Source: Limosilactobacillus mucosae DSM 13345 (GTDB taxonomy: Bacteria > Bacillota > Bacilli > Lactobacillales > Lactobacillaceae). Taken from it: a stretch of 64,000 nucleotides of DNA. The DNA lies in NCBI RefSeq assembly GCF_001436025.1, contig NZ_AZEQ01000009.1:29869-93868 (forward strand), in the 5' to 3' direction. The notes under the pieces were generated by a model. That model worked only from the letters and a program-made list of their open reading frames with translations. It did not search any database and was not told the origin of the DNA. Of the stretch, positions 1-7,845 are shown piece after piece; the first letter of the stretch is position 1; every line of letters starts with the position of its first letter. Both the position numbers and the translations under genes were made by a program.

Positions 1-67
1 GATAGTTGCTATTAAACTCAGTGGAATCATGCTTTTATAATCAATTACAAGTTTTTTACTATAATAG

Positions 68-100
68 GTAAAAAATCCCCGCCTACTTGAGACGAGGATT
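68..100 (-). terminator. Terminator of the niaP-nadC operon
   Basis: An 8-bp stem (bases 74-81 with 93-100, one G-U pair on the minus-strand RNA) with an 11-base loop is followed on the minus strand by a run of six T. It sits four bases beyond the nadC stop codon. Confidence 0.75.
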
Positions 101-104
101 ATTC

Positions 105-947
105 TTATTTGGCTTTGATAGCGCCATTGACCAAAAAACTGATATCCAGTGGTTCAACGGCATTGGTCAACGTCCCCAGCGAGATAAAGTCAACGCCGCA
201 GCCCTGGTACTGGGCAATATTTGCTAGATCAATGCCGCCTGAAGCTTCAGTAAGAATTCCAGCCGGCACCAGTTTTTGCCATTGCTTGATGGTTGCTGGC
301 TTTTGATTATCAAACATAATCACATCGGCATGGTGTTTGATAGCTTCCTGTAATTCACTCAGTGTTTCAACTTCAACCTCCACGCGCGTCATAGGTCCCA
401 CGTTCTGCTTGGCTAGATCGATTGCCTTGCCAACGCTGCCCGCCAATGCCAGATGATTGTCTTTTAACATAATCCCGTGCGTCAGTCCCATGCGATGATT
501 AAAACCGCCACCAGCACGAACAGCTGCTTTTTCAAACATTCTTAGCCCAGGCATCGTCTTGCGCGTATCCACGATTTTGATGGTTGGATCAGCCAGCAGC
601 TCGACGGCTTGAGCAGTTTTAGTGGCAATCCCGCTCATGTGCTGCAGCAGATTCAAAATAACCCGTTCACCGCTTAGTAAAACGGCAGCTGATCCTTTAA
701 CTCGTGCTAACTCGGTCTTTTTAGCGACTTTTTCACCATCGCTGACCAACAACTCAACTTCAGCACCACCTAAAAGGTCATAGACGGCACTGATAACCTG
801 TAGGCCGCAGACAATACCATCAGCTTTGGCAATGAACATTCCTTCAATGACATGATCTGGTAGGGGAGCAAGACTGGCATCCCCAAATTCCAGATCTTCT
901 TTTAAAAAAGCGGTCAGTTTTTGTTTTAGAAGAAAATCATTCAGCAT
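105..947 (-). CDS. nadC: Nicotinate-nucleotide pyrophosphorylase (carboxylating)
   Basis: Quinolinate phosphoribosyltransferase: quinolinate + PRPP to nicotinate mononucleotide, CO2 and PPi, in the cytoplasm. The 280-residue protein has the family length and hallmarks: EDLEFGD near residue 17, SGERVILNLLQHMSGIAT near 91, DTRKTMPGLR near 126, HRMGL near 150 and a GGI segment near the C-terminus. The start at 947 (MLNDF) is preferred over an upstream in-frame start at 1001 because family similarity begins there. It overlaps the niaP stop by 11 bp, which suggests translational coupling. No nadA or nadB is nearby, so the quinolinate source is unclear; the operon partner is a probable niacin transporter. 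Confidence 0.93.
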   Translation of the reverse strand: MLNDFLLKQKLTAFLKEDLEFGDASLAPLPDHVIEGMFIAKADGIVCGLQVISAVYDLLGGAEVELLVSDGEKVAKKTELARVKGSAAVLLSGERVILNLLQHMSGIATKTAQAVELLADPTIKIVDTRKTMPGLRMFEKAAVRAGGGFNHRMGLTHGIMLKDNHLALAGSVGKAIDLAKQNVGPMTRVEVEVETLSELQEAIKHHADVIMFDNQKPATIKQWQKLVPAGILTEASGGIDLANIAQYQGCGVDFISLGTLTNAVEPLDISFLVNGAIKAK

Positions 948-2130
948 GAGCGTCCTCGTTCTTTCCTGGTTCTGGCAATGCCAAGACAGCCACCGAACCA
1001 ATAATCAAAGAAATCATGAAAATCAAGAAGATCATATTGATGCTGACATGCTGATCGATCCAAATCCCAACCAGCAGTGGACCAACGACGGCACCAATCC
1101 GGCCCATTCCTTGCGCCATCCCCGTCATCGTCCCGCGAACGTCAGTCTCATACAGCGTTGGCGTCAAAGCGATGATGGCACCGTAAGCGCCGAGGTTGAA
1201 GAACGATAGGATGCAGCCAGCAATAACCGTCAAAGCGCTGCTCGAAACGTTGCCAAACATGATCGCGCCTAGTGCCGTCCCCAACATGTAGATTGCGAAG
1301 ACGTACTTAGTTTTGATTTTACCAGCCAGCCAAGCTGCCAGATAGTATCCTGGTAACTGGGCCACCACAATGATCGTTGTATAGCCGAAACTTTCAATCA
1401 CGCTGTTGCCCCGTGCCAGCATAATGCTTGGCAGCCACATAAACATCCCGTAGTAGCTGAACATTACCATCAGCCAAGCGATCCATAGCAGAACGGTCTT
1501 GCCATGAAACGACTTTTTTAAGGCTTGGCCCAAAGCAACATGCTGCGTTTGGACGTGACTGACTTCTTGAATGTTGCGGCGCATCATGATGGCAAAAAAG
1601 CCAGTCAGTGCAGTAACCAGCAAAAGACCCCGCCAGCCAATCGTGGTGCTGAGCAAAAACGACAGAAATGAGGCAATCAGCCAGCCAATCGCCCAGAAAC
1701 TATCGGCTAAAATCAGCATCTGTGAGCGCTGACTGCCTTGATACAGGTCGGCAATATAAGTAGCCGCTACCGGCAGCTCGCCGCCAAGTCCCATGCCAAC
1801 AAAAAAGCGAATCACTAAAAAGCTCTTAAAACCAACCGCGGCCGCCAAGACGACGTTCCCTAACGAAAACATGAGCAGGGTAATGATCAGCGTGTTCTTG
1901 CGGCCGATTCGATCAGCCAGGTGTCCAAAATAAAAGCCGCCGCAGATCATGCCAATCGTGCTGACCGAACTGATCAAACCGGTCTGTGAATTAGCCAGCC
2001 CCCAAGCCTTACGAACGATCGGCATGATAAATGACAGCAGACCTACGTCCAGCGCGTCAAACATCCATGCCGTACCAATAATTAAAAACGTGGCAAATGC
2101 AGTCTTTTTAACGTTAATACCTTGATCCAT
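937..2130 (-). CDS. niaP: MFS niacin transporter, NiaP type
   Basis: A 397-residue, roughly 12-helix major facilitator protein of the inner membrane. The N-terminal segment WMFDALDVGLLSFI, the loop motif GHLADRIGRK and GMGLGGELPVA in helix 4 closely resemble the NiaP (YceI) nicotinate/nicotinamide transporter of Bacillus, as do SYYGMFMWLPS and the late FFNLGAYGA segment. Substrate assignment rests on that resemblance and on the 11-bp overlap with nadC. A GGGAGAAG ribosome site lies 4 bases before the ATG. I could not identify a NiaR or NadR operator upstream with confidence. Confidence 0.8.
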   Translation of the reverse strand: MDQGINVKKTAFATFLIIGTAWMFDALDVGLLSFIMPIVRKAWGLANSQTGLISSVSTIGMICGGFYFGHLADRIGRKNTLIITLLMFSLGNVVLAAAVGFKSFLVIRFFVGMGLGGELPVAATYIADLYQGSQRSQMLILADSFWAIGWLIASFLSFLLSTTIGWRGLLLVTALTGFFAIMMRRNIQEVSHVQTQHVALGQALKKSFHGKTVLLWIAWLMVMFSYYGMFMWLPSIMLARGNSVIESFGYTTIIVVAQLPGYYLAAWLAGKIKTKYVFAIYMLGTALGAIMFGNVSSSALTVIAGCILSFFNLGAYGAIIALTPTLYETDVRGTMTGMAQGMGRIGAVVGPLLVGIWIDQHVSINMIFLIFMISLIIGSVAVLALPEPGKNEDAHAE

Positions 2131-2551
2131 TTTACTTCTCCCTTAACCAGTTATTAAAAAAGTATTAGTTACTTTTATTGTGCTCAAGTGTAATCCTTTG
2201 GTGGCCGAATGCAAGTTTTATTTGGCGATTTACCAAACCAGTTAACAATTATGCGATCGCTACCATTACTGGATTGATCACGTTTTGGAAAAGTAAAATC
2301 TACCTAAAATAATTTAGAACTAGATATTTTCGAAACCGCTTATCCAGGGGATGCAAATTGACTACAAAATCAGCATTCCAAAAATAAACAGCGACCACTT
2401 AATCTCGTCAAACGATTAAAAGGCGGCAGGATTTATGAAAATGAGCCGTTCGACTGACTTTTAAGGTGGCAGCCTGTTTTGACCTGCCAAATGATTTTTG
2501 ATACGCTGTTTTTACGTTTAAGATTTAAAAGTTAAAGTTAAGGAGAAGTCG
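2131..2551. other. Gene-free interval between niaP and tag
   Basis: This 421-bp stretch separates two divergent genes, so it should hold both promoters. It is AT-rich near niaP. Scattered ggcagg and cctgcc motifs around 2421-2490 could pair, but no clean hairpin with a T-run forms. I see no reading frame with a ribosome site here. Confidence 0.5.
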
Positions 2552-3130
2552 ATGCCAAACAATAATTTAAAAATGGATCTTCCGCGCTGTTCATGGGTTA
2601 ACCTGCAAAACCCGCTCTACGTGAAATATCATGACTGTGAGTGGGGCAAACCGGTTCATGACGATCACCGGCTGTTTGAAATGCTGCTTCTTGAGTCGTT
2701 TCAAGCCGGCTTGTCATGGGAAACGGTGCTAAACAAACGCGCTGCTTTCAAACAGGCATTTGCGGGATTTGATGTTGGCAGGGTCGCTAAATTTAATGAT
2801 GAGGACTGTCAGCGGCTATTGCAAAATCCAGGGATCATCCGGCATCGTTTAAAGATTCGCGCGGCGGTTGGGAATGCCCAGATCTTTATGGCTATCCAAC
2901 AAGAATGGGGTACTTTTTCAAATTATCTGTGGCATTGGACGCAAGAGGAGACGGTTCGCGAAATCGGTCAAACCAGCTCACAGCTGTCCGATGAAATTGC
3001 CAAAGATCTTAAAAAACGCGGGATGAAGTTTGTGGGTACGACTACGATTTATGCCTATCTGCAGGCAGTCGGCGTAGTCAACGGTCATGAGCGCTCCTGC
3101 TGGCTGGGAAGTCACGTTGGTCATGCTTAG
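2552..3130 (+). CDS. tag: DNA-3-methyladenine glycosylase I
   Basis: Base-excision repair enzyme that removes 3-methyladenine from alkylated DNA. At 192 residues it has the family length. The N-terminal RCSWV, HDCEWGKP and FEMLLLESFQAGLSW motifs are characteristic of the Tag family, and the C-terminal Cys and His (SCW, SHVGH) together with the N-terminal Cys and His fit its zinc site. A GGAGAAG ribosome site precedes the ATG by about 5 bases. It is probably transcribed alone; the next gene has its own ribosome site. Confidence 0.92.
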   Translation: MPNNNLKMDLPRCSWVNLQNPLYVKYHDCEWGKPVHDDHRLFEMLLLESFQAGLSWETVLNKRAAFKQAFAGFDVGRVAKFNDEDCQRLLQNPGIIRHRLKIRAAVGNAQIFMAIQQEWGTFSNYLWHWTQEETVREIGQTSSQLSDEIAKDLKKRGMKFVGTTTIYAYLQAVGVVNGHERSCWLGSHVGHA

Positions 3131-3277
3131 ACTGGCTGACTACCTTGACAGCATAAATTTACATCGGCCATGATAGTTAGTGCGTTTGATAGCGTTTGCA
3201 ATTTAGCAGGCAGTTTATTTGCATCCCCGCCTCAGCGTGCTATGCTGAAAACAACGAACTGTAATGAGGTGATTTTA

Positions 3278-3625
3278 ATGACGGATTATCAAGAAAAGCT
3301 GAATGAAGCACGGGCCAACAATCGCAATCTGTTTGGTGCATTGGGCGAGACCGGCAAAGGCTTTAACGCTATGCATGATGTTGCCGTCAAGGATGGCGCG
3401 CTAGATTTAAAGACTAAGGAGCTAGAGGCGATTGCGATCGCGATTGCCATGCGCTGCGAGGGATGTATCGTTCAACATGCCAAGGCGTGCCTGAAAGCTG
3501 GCGTTACCAGAGATGAACTGGTTGAAACGATTGGCATTGCCGTCATGATGGGTGGCGGTCCAGCAACGGTTTATGGCGGCAAGGCATTGGACTGCTATGA
3601 TCAGTTTGTCCAGGCCTCAAAATAA
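3278..3625 (+). CDS. Carboxymuconolactone decarboxylase/AhpD-like protein
   Basis: A 115-residue all-helical protein of the CMD/AhpD family. It has the CxxC redox pair followed by His (CEGCIVQHAK, about residues 63-72) that in AhpD-type proteins gives thiol disulfide reductase or peroxidase-related activity, then a helix with MMGGGPATVYGG. The start is set at 3278 because a GAGGTGATTTT ribosome site lies directly upstream; an upstream in-frame extension to 3170 lacks family similarity. The physiological substrate is unknown. A terminator follows, so it is likely monocistronic. Confidence 0.82.
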   Translation: MTDYQEKLNEARANNRNLFGALGETGKGFNAMHDVAVKDGALDLKTKELEAIAIAIAMRCEGCIVQHAKACLKAGVTRDELVETIGIAVMMGGGPATVYGGKALDCYDQFVQASK

Positions 3626-3664
3626 GCTATCGTCAAAAACGACATAAGTGATAATTAGATAAAT

Positions 3665-3697
3665 AAAAATGGCGCGGAGCAATCCGGGCCATTTTTT
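3665..3697 (+). terminator. Terminator after the AhpD-like gene
   Basis: AAAAATGGC (3665-3673) pairs with GCCATTTTT (3688-3696) around a GC-rich inner loop, ending in a T-run. It would also work on the minus strand because the A-run mirrors the T-run. Confidence 0.75.
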
Positions 3698-3960
3698 AAT
3701 TCGTATTATCTGAGGGCAGGATTTAGATCTAAAGTCGAAGCCTGTTTGATGTTTGGCTTTGCTTTATATGACAGAAATCAGCTCGATCAAGCCGCGCAGA
3801 TCCGGTTTTTAGCTATATTCCAAAATATGACTTTGGTGCCACAGTGGACATTTCAATCATCATATTAGCACGTTTGGCAATGATGACGATGGGATCGCTG
3901 GCTGAGTCGAATCTGACCATCGTTTGCCATGGGATTAAGGCGTTAACCTAATCACGTTTA

Positions 3961-3974
3961 ACCGACTTTGTGAA
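3961..3974 (+). repeat. 14-bp direct repeat, copy 1
   Basis: accgactttgtgaa occurs here and again at 4141-4154, exactly, 180 bp apart and bracketing two of the three hairpins. Confidence 0.7.
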
Positions 3975-4010
3975 GGAAAGCTGGTTCTGAACGGCAATTG
4001 ACCCAGCGAT

Positions 4011-4047
4011 TACCTACTATTGCTTGATTTTTAGCCAATAGTAGGTA
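4011..4047. repeat. Intergenic hairpin 1 (TACCTACTATTG stem)
   Basis: A perfect 12-bp inverted repeat: TACCTACTATTG at 4011-4022 and its complement at 4036-4047, separated by 13 bases. It has no T-run, so it is not a canonical terminator. Confidence 0.8.
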
Positions 4048-4070
4048 GCTGCATATTCGATTTTCCGAGA

Positions 4071-4111
4071 TTTACCTACTTTGGGAAGCTTTTTGCCGAA
4101 TTGTAGGTAAA
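4071..4111. repeat. Intergenic hairpin 2 (TTTACCTAC stem)
   Basis: A perfect 9-bp inverted repeat, TTTACCTAC at 4071-4079 with GTAGGTAAA at 4103-4111. The outer stem sequence is shared with hairpins 1 and 3, while the inner part differs. Confidence 0.75.
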
Positions 4112-4140
4112 ATTGCATATTTTGAGACTGATTGGGTTGG

Positions 4141-4154
4141 ACCGACTTTGTGAA
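4141..4154 (+). repeat. 14-bp direct repeat, copy 2
   Basis: Second exact copy of accgactttgtgaa (first at 3961). Its last base is the first base of hairpin 3. Confidence 0.7.
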
Positions 4155-4194
4155 TTACCTGCTATGCATCGCTTTTTTCCGAAAAGTAGGTAAT
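4154..4194. repeat. Intergenic hairpin 3 (ATTACCTGCT stem)
   Basis: ATTACCTGCT at 4154-4163 pairs with AGTAGGTAAT at 4185-4194, ten pairs with one G-T wobble. It is the third member of the series with an ACCTRC core. Confidence 0.7.
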
Positions 4195-4445
4195 GAGTTT
4201 TTCTCGCATGCTATTATACAGAATTTTTTGCATAATCAACGCTGATGACGTCTTTTTGCCATTATCAAACGACCAGCCTAAAACTGATTACCCTGATTTG
4301 TATAGTTGCGGGAATGCAAAGAATCACGTTGCGGCCCTTGATAATGCTTTGCAGAGATGAATAAAGCCGATCCATCCCATGAGTAAAGTCACGAGTTGGG
4401 TCGGCTAAACATAATTAAGGCTAAGCGTAGATGTCTTGCCAATCA

Positions 4446-5189
4446 TCAATCAAGTTTTCCGTATGCTTCGTCATCAACTGGTTCCAGCCATTCGTTGGAT
4501 GTTTCCGTACCTGGAATGCCAAATGCCAGATGACTGAACCAGCTGTTTTGCTTGGCGCCGTGCCAGTGCTTGACGTTGGCTGGAATCTCAACGATATCGC
4601 CAGGCTTCAGACTTTGAGCTGGTTTGCCTGCTTCTTGATACCAGCCTTCGCCATCAACGCAGATAAGGACCTGGCCACCGCCACTGGCTGCGCGATGAAT
4701 GTGCCAGTTGTTGCGGCAGCCTGGTTCAAAAGTAACGTTGCTGATTGCCAAAGGATCGCCTGGTTTTGACAAGACGTTAAGATATGACTGGCCGATAAAG
4801 TATTGAGCGTAGGCGTCATTTGGCTGACCAATCCCGAACATCCCGCCGTGAGCATTGGCAGGGTCCTTTAAGTCCTCGGCATAGACTTCTTTGGCCTGAT
4901 TGAAGGCGGCCCAGGCATTTGGCCAGCCAGCATAGAAAGCCAGGTGAGTCAGCAGTTCAGCCATTTCTTGTTTGGTGACGCCATTTTTACGAGCCGTGGC
5001 CAGATGATAATGCAGCGAATTGTCAGTAATGCCTTTGCCAATCAGTGCGCTGATCGTGGCAATACTGCGCAGCTTTAGCGACAGTTTGTCTTCACGTGAC
5101 CAGACCTCGCCAAACAGCACATCATCGTTTAAATGAGCAAATTCTGGGGCAAACTCGCCCAGTGCATCGTGTCCTGCAGTTTGTTTCAT
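4446..5189 (-). CDS. CMD domain-cupin fusion protein
   Basis: A 247-residue two-domain cytoplasmic protein. Residues about 1-110 form a carboxymuconolactone decarboxylase-like helical domain (LKLRSIATISALI, HLATARKNGVTKQE). Residues about 135-240 form a cupin barrel with the metal-binding pattern NNWHIHRAASGGGQVLICVDGEGWYQEAGKPA cut here only for naming: the ligands are WHIH near 162-165 and HWHG near 208-211. Such fusions are common in lactobacilli and are usually annotated only by domain; the reaction is unknown. Its ATG shares one base with the stop codon of the upstream aldo/keto reductase gene, so both are translated from the MerR-controlled transcript. Confidence 0.85.
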   Translation of the reverse strand: MKQTAGHDALGEFAPEFAHLNDDVLFGEVWSREDKLSLKLRSIATISALIGKGITDNSLHYHLATARKNGVTKQEMAELLTHLAFYAGWPNAWAAFNQAKEVYAEDLKDPANAHGGMFGIGQPNDAYAQYFIGQSYLNVLSKPGDPLAISNVTFEPGCRNNWHIHRAASGGGQVLICVDGEGWYQEAGKPAQSLKPGDIVEIPANVKHWHGAKQNSWFSHLAFGIPGTETSNEWLEPVDDEAYGKLD

Positions 5190-6058
5190 TAGATTTTACC
5201 TCCATAAACCGGGAAAAAGCCATCTTTCCCATAATCTTTGATGTGTTCCAGATGCTTCATCGTTTCCAGATCATCAGCCCCAATAACAAAGTCAACATCA
5301 GCATTCTGCTTCATATGGTCGGGGTTGGCCGTCTTAGGCAGCGGCAGAAGACCAAGTTGCAGATCATAGCGGATGCACAGCTGAGCTACTGAAACGCCAT
5401 ATTTGTCAGCCAGCTCATTTAAGACCGGATTGGCTAAAACGGCGCCGTGCGCAACTGGTGAGTAGGCCTCGACCAAGATATCGTTCTGCTGACAAAAGTC
5501 GATCAGTTCAAATGGCGTGTTCGTGACGTGAGCCAGAACCTGATTGACGGCTGGGCGAACCGTTGCGTGATCCAGAATGTTCTGCAGATCGTGCTGGTTG
5601 AAGTTGGAAACGCCAATCGCGCGCAGCTTGCCGGCATGGTAGGCGTCCTCTAATGCCTGGTAAGCGGCCAGGTTGCCGGCTTCATGACGGTCAGTGGATT
5701 GATTGACTTCTTTCCAAGGTTGCGGACTGTGAATGATCATCAGGTCAATGTAATCCAGTCCCAGTTTCTGCAGCGACTCATCGATTGCCTGGGCAGCTGA
5801 CTCGTAGTCTTTGAGCTCAGCGGCCAGCTTAGTAGTTACAAAGATCTCATCGCGAGCCTTGCCGGATTGTTGAATGCCGCGGCCAACGCCTTTTTCGTTT
5901 TCGTAGGCTTCAGCAGTGTCAATATGGCGATAGCCCAGCTGCAGAGCTGCGGTCACCGCTTTTTCAGCCGCATCGTCATCTAAAAGCCAGGTGCCTAAAG
6001 CAAGTTTGGGAATCTTGACGCCATTGTTTAGCTGGTAGTCTTCATTAAGAATCGTCAC
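5189..6058 (-). CDS. Aldo/keto reductase
   Basis: A 289-residue NADPH-dependent oxidoreductase of the diketogluconate reductase-like AKR group. The catalytic tetrad is visible: Asp and Tyr in HIDTAEAYENE (about residues 46-52), Lys in TTKLA (about 76) and His in IIHSPQPW (about 110). GVSNFN and the C-terminal LPLPKTANPDH are family signatures. Its ATG overlaps the merR stop by 4 bp and its stop overlaps the next ATG by 1 bp, so merR, this gene and the CMD-cupin gene form a tight operon. The substrate is not predictable; aldehyde detoxification is a reasonable guess for a MerR-controlled reductase. Confidence 0.9.
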   Translation of the reverse strand: MTILNEDYQLNNGVKIPKLALGTWLLDDDAAEKAVTAALQLGYRHIDTAEAYENEKGVGRGIQQSGKARDEIFVTTKLAAELKDYESAAQAIDESLQKLGLDYIDLMIIHSPQPWKEVNQSTDRHEAGNLAAYQALEDAYHAGKLRAIGVSNFNQHDLQNILDHATVRPAVNQVLAHVTNTPFELIDFCQQNDILVEAYSPVAHGAVLANPVLNELADKYGVSVAQLCIRYDLQLGLLPLPKTANPDHMKQNADVDFVIGADDLETMKHLEHIKDYGKDGFFPVYGGKI

Positions 6059-6519
6059 TTAAGATCACTCCTTGGTGTTTTTGCTTGATAGTTCATTCCT
6101 GGAATCTGGTCCAGGGGTAAATTAGAGATGCTGTCGGGATGATAGACGGCTTTTTCGGTACCGGCCTTGATTGCTTCTTGGTAGTACCAGTCTTTATAGT
6201 CGAGTTCCTTGAGATAGAAGTTGAGCTGCTCAATCTGATCAAGGACGTGCTGACGCTGCTCTTTAATAATGGTATAGCGTTGTTCCAGCGTTGCATCGCC
6301 TTCCGCGCACAGATCAACGTATTTTTTGATCTGGCGAATCGGCATTCCGGTACCCTTTAGGCAGTTTAGAATACGCAGCCAGGGGAAATCGGTATCTTCG
6401 AAAACACGGATGCCATTGACGCGCTTAACGTTGGGCAGCAAGCCTTCCTTATCGTAGTAGCGAAGCGTGGAAGGGGTAACGCCCATCATCTGAGCAACTT
6501 GAGAGATGGTGTATGACAT
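6055..6519 (-). CDS. MerR family transcriptional regulator
   Basis: A 154-residue activator of the MerR family. The N-terminal winged helix (YTISQVAQMMGVTPSTLRYY, then DKEGLLP) is followed by a long coiled coil around residues 75-120. No cysteine cluster of the metal-sensing type is evident, so an organic or stress ligand is more likely. The ATG at 6519 is chosen because AAAGGAGG lies 6 bases upstream; an ATG at 6537 would place the ribosome site inside the gene. It is the first gene of its operon and its promoter has the family's 19-bp spacer. Confidence 0.9.
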   Translation of the reverse strand: MSYTISQVAQMMGVTPSTLRYYDKEGLLPNVKRVNGIRVFEDTDFPWLRILNCLKGTGMPIRQIKKYVDLCAEGDATLEQRYTIIKEQRQHVLDQIEQLNFYLKELDYKDWYYQEAIKAGTEKAVYHPDSISNLPLDQIPGMNYQAKTPRSDLK

Positions 6520-6556
6520 TTCCCAGCCTCCTTTCATTTCATTAGCTGATGTCTTT

Positions 6557-6587
6557 ATGCTAAACCTTAAAGCTAACTTTAAGTCAA
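6557..6587 (-). promoter_or_regulatory. MerR-type promoter with operator dyad
   Basis: On the minus strand TTGACT (-35, 6582-6587) and TAGCAT (-10, 6557-6562) are 19 bp apart, the long spacing typical of promoters that MerR proteins untwist. A perfect 7-bp dyad, CTTAAAG-4-CTTTAAG (6566-6583), lies within the spacer, just where MerR binds. It drives merR and the two genes after it, implying autoregulation. Confidence 0.8.
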
Positions 6588-6616
6588 TGGTTAAATGAGA
6601 TTTTTTACGACCTTTT

Positions 6617-6662
6617 TTTAAAAATAAAACAGCCCCAGCCGGAAATTACCAGGCTGAGACTG
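6617..6662 (-). terminator. Terminator after the small membrane gene
   Basis: On the minus-strand RNA an 11-bp stem (6652-6662 with 6630-6640, two G-U pairs) precedes a T-rich tail at 6618-6629. It ends the 7486-to-6727 two-gene unit before the divergent promoter of merR. Confidence 0.7.
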
Positions 6663-6726
6663 TTGAATTGGTGTTTGTGTTGATTGCAGGCTGTGAAAAG
6701 TCAGATCGATCCGAGAAACATTGCAG

Positions 6727-6930
6727 CTATTCAGCGATAACTTGGCCAGTAATGCATAAAACGTCAGCCAGAATCATCGTAACTAAAATTGCTGGCAAAC
6801 TTAAGTGAATCAAAGGAACTAAATAAGTCGTGAAATTATAAAGCACTAAAAATAAAAACATTAGAAGGTTGCAGACACTGAAATGCTTGAGCCAGTTATG
6901 CCGCTTAACCAGTTGTTTCAGTTCTTTCAA
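6727..6930 (-). CDS. Small two-helix membrane protein
   Basis: About 67 residues. A basic amphipathic N-terminus (KELKQLVKRHNWLKHF) is followed by two probable membrane segments, around residues 19-38 and 43-62. I do not recognise the family. The TTG at 6930 is favoured because GGGGAG sits 8 bases upstream; a GTG at 6939 directly abuts that site. It starts 16 bp after the stop of the YkuD-like gene, so the two are probably co-transcribed, and the small protein may assist or anchor its partner. Confidence 0.55.
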   Translation of the reverse strand: MKELKQLVKRHNWLKHFSVCNLLMFLFLVLYNFTTYLVPLIHLSLPAILVTMILADVLCITGQVIAE

Positions 6931-6946
6931 ATCAATCACTCCCCAA

Positions 6947-7486
6947 TCAATAAATTCTCAGCTGGACGTCTTTGGGCAGATTATTGTAGAGCCAGGTCGC
7001 GTCTTTTTTGGAAACTTGAATCGTATCGTCAACATGATTACCCAGCTTGGGTTCCGCCTCAATGTCGGCATTCTGGCCAACGCTTAACCAATTGATGGAC
7101 TTAATGTCTTTGCCATCAGTATTGTAATGAAAGATCGATGGACCTCTAAAATCGCCAACCAAAAGCTGATGTTGTCCGGCAGCAAGGTTGACTCTGGCGT
7201 TGAGAATATAGACAACCTTTTTACTGTTTAAAATGTAGATCTTGTTTTGTTTAGGAAAGGCAGCCATAGTAAGATGCCGACCGCTAAGTTTGGGATAGGC
7301 GCCTTTTTCCGAGGATTGGTCAATTTGGATGGCCCGCAATCGATTGGTATGAACGCGCCAGCTGGCATAACTGGTTTTCAGTTCAGCAGGCGGTTGATTA
7401 ACGATCCCACCTAGATTAACGAAGACTAGTTCAATCAAAACAATGCTGATACTGAATTTTAGCATCTGCTTGATTTCACGATTCAT
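6947..7486 (-). CDS. Degenerate L,D-transpeptidase (YkuD-like) protein
   Basis: A 179-residue protein with one N-terminal membrane segment (about residues 8-28) and an extracellular domain. The segments NKIYILNSKKVVYILNARVN and KKDATWLYNNLPKDVQLRIY match the first strands and the end of YkuD L,D-transpeptidases, which crosslink peptidoglycan. Where the family has its SHGC-R active site, this protein reads LGNHVDDTIQVS, so the nucleophilic Cys and the Arg are absent. It is therefore probably non-catalytic. The start at 7486 follows an AGAGGAG site; an ATG at 7525 lacks one. Fold assignment is by eye and moderate. Confidence 0.55.
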   Translation of the reverse strand: MNREIKQMLKFSISIVLIELVFVNLGGIVNQPPAELKTSYASWRVHTNRLRAIQIDQSSEKGAYPKLSGRHLTMAAFPKQNKIYILNSKKVVYILNARVNLAAGQHQLLVGDFRGPSIFHYNTDGKDIKSINWLSVGQNADIEAEPKLGNHVDDTIQVSKKDATWLYNNLPKDVQLRIY

Positions 7487-7730
7487 TTTTAAAATACTCC
7501 TCTCAATTCCCCAAAATAACCGCAAAGATTAAAGATTATTTAATCAGCAGCCATTGGACAGTTTAAATCCCCAAAGCATCCAATGTATTTATTCCATATA
7601 AGCTTTATAAAATCTTTAATATAATACCAATACTTTAAAATATTAGTCAGATTGTTTGTGATGTCAACTTAACCTCAATAATTCTAATTTAAATCGTATA
7701 TTCTTCATTTAATCTTAATTATAAAAATTA
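7487..7730. other. AT-rich gene-free interval
   Basis: About 245 bp, very AT-rich, between the YkuD-like gene and the permease terminator. It should contain the promoter of the YkuD-like gene. I see no gene and no clear operator. Confidence 0.4.
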
Positions 7731-7762
7731 TAAAAAAAGATGCTGGCCAATATGGTCGCATC
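7731..7762 (-). terminator. Terminator of the amino acid permease gene
   Basis: GATGC (7739-7743) and GCATC (7758-7762) plus an inner GGCC/GGTC pairing form a hairpin, followed on the minus strand by seven T. It lies about 85 bp downstream of the permease stop. Confidence 0.65.
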
Positions 7763-7845
7763 CTGTATTTTTAATATCGTTCGTTTTTAAGTTAAATATG
7801 ATTGGCAGCATTTTAAATTCTGCCGGCGTTTCTGTGCCGCAAGGA

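Larger units (their letters stand above)
3698..4445. other. Gene-free interval with hairpin array
   Basis: About 750 bp without a plausible gene. It holds a 14-bp direct repeat and three consecutive hairpins listed separately. At about 4365-4410 a further stem (AGCCGATCCA with the complementary GGGTCGGCT side) could be a weak terminator for the minus-strand gene ending at 4446; its T-run is poor. Confidence 0.5.

Noticed and set aside
3961..4194. CRISPR-like array
   Set aside because: Only three imperfect hairpins with unequal spacing and no identical repeat longer than 14 bp; no cas genes.
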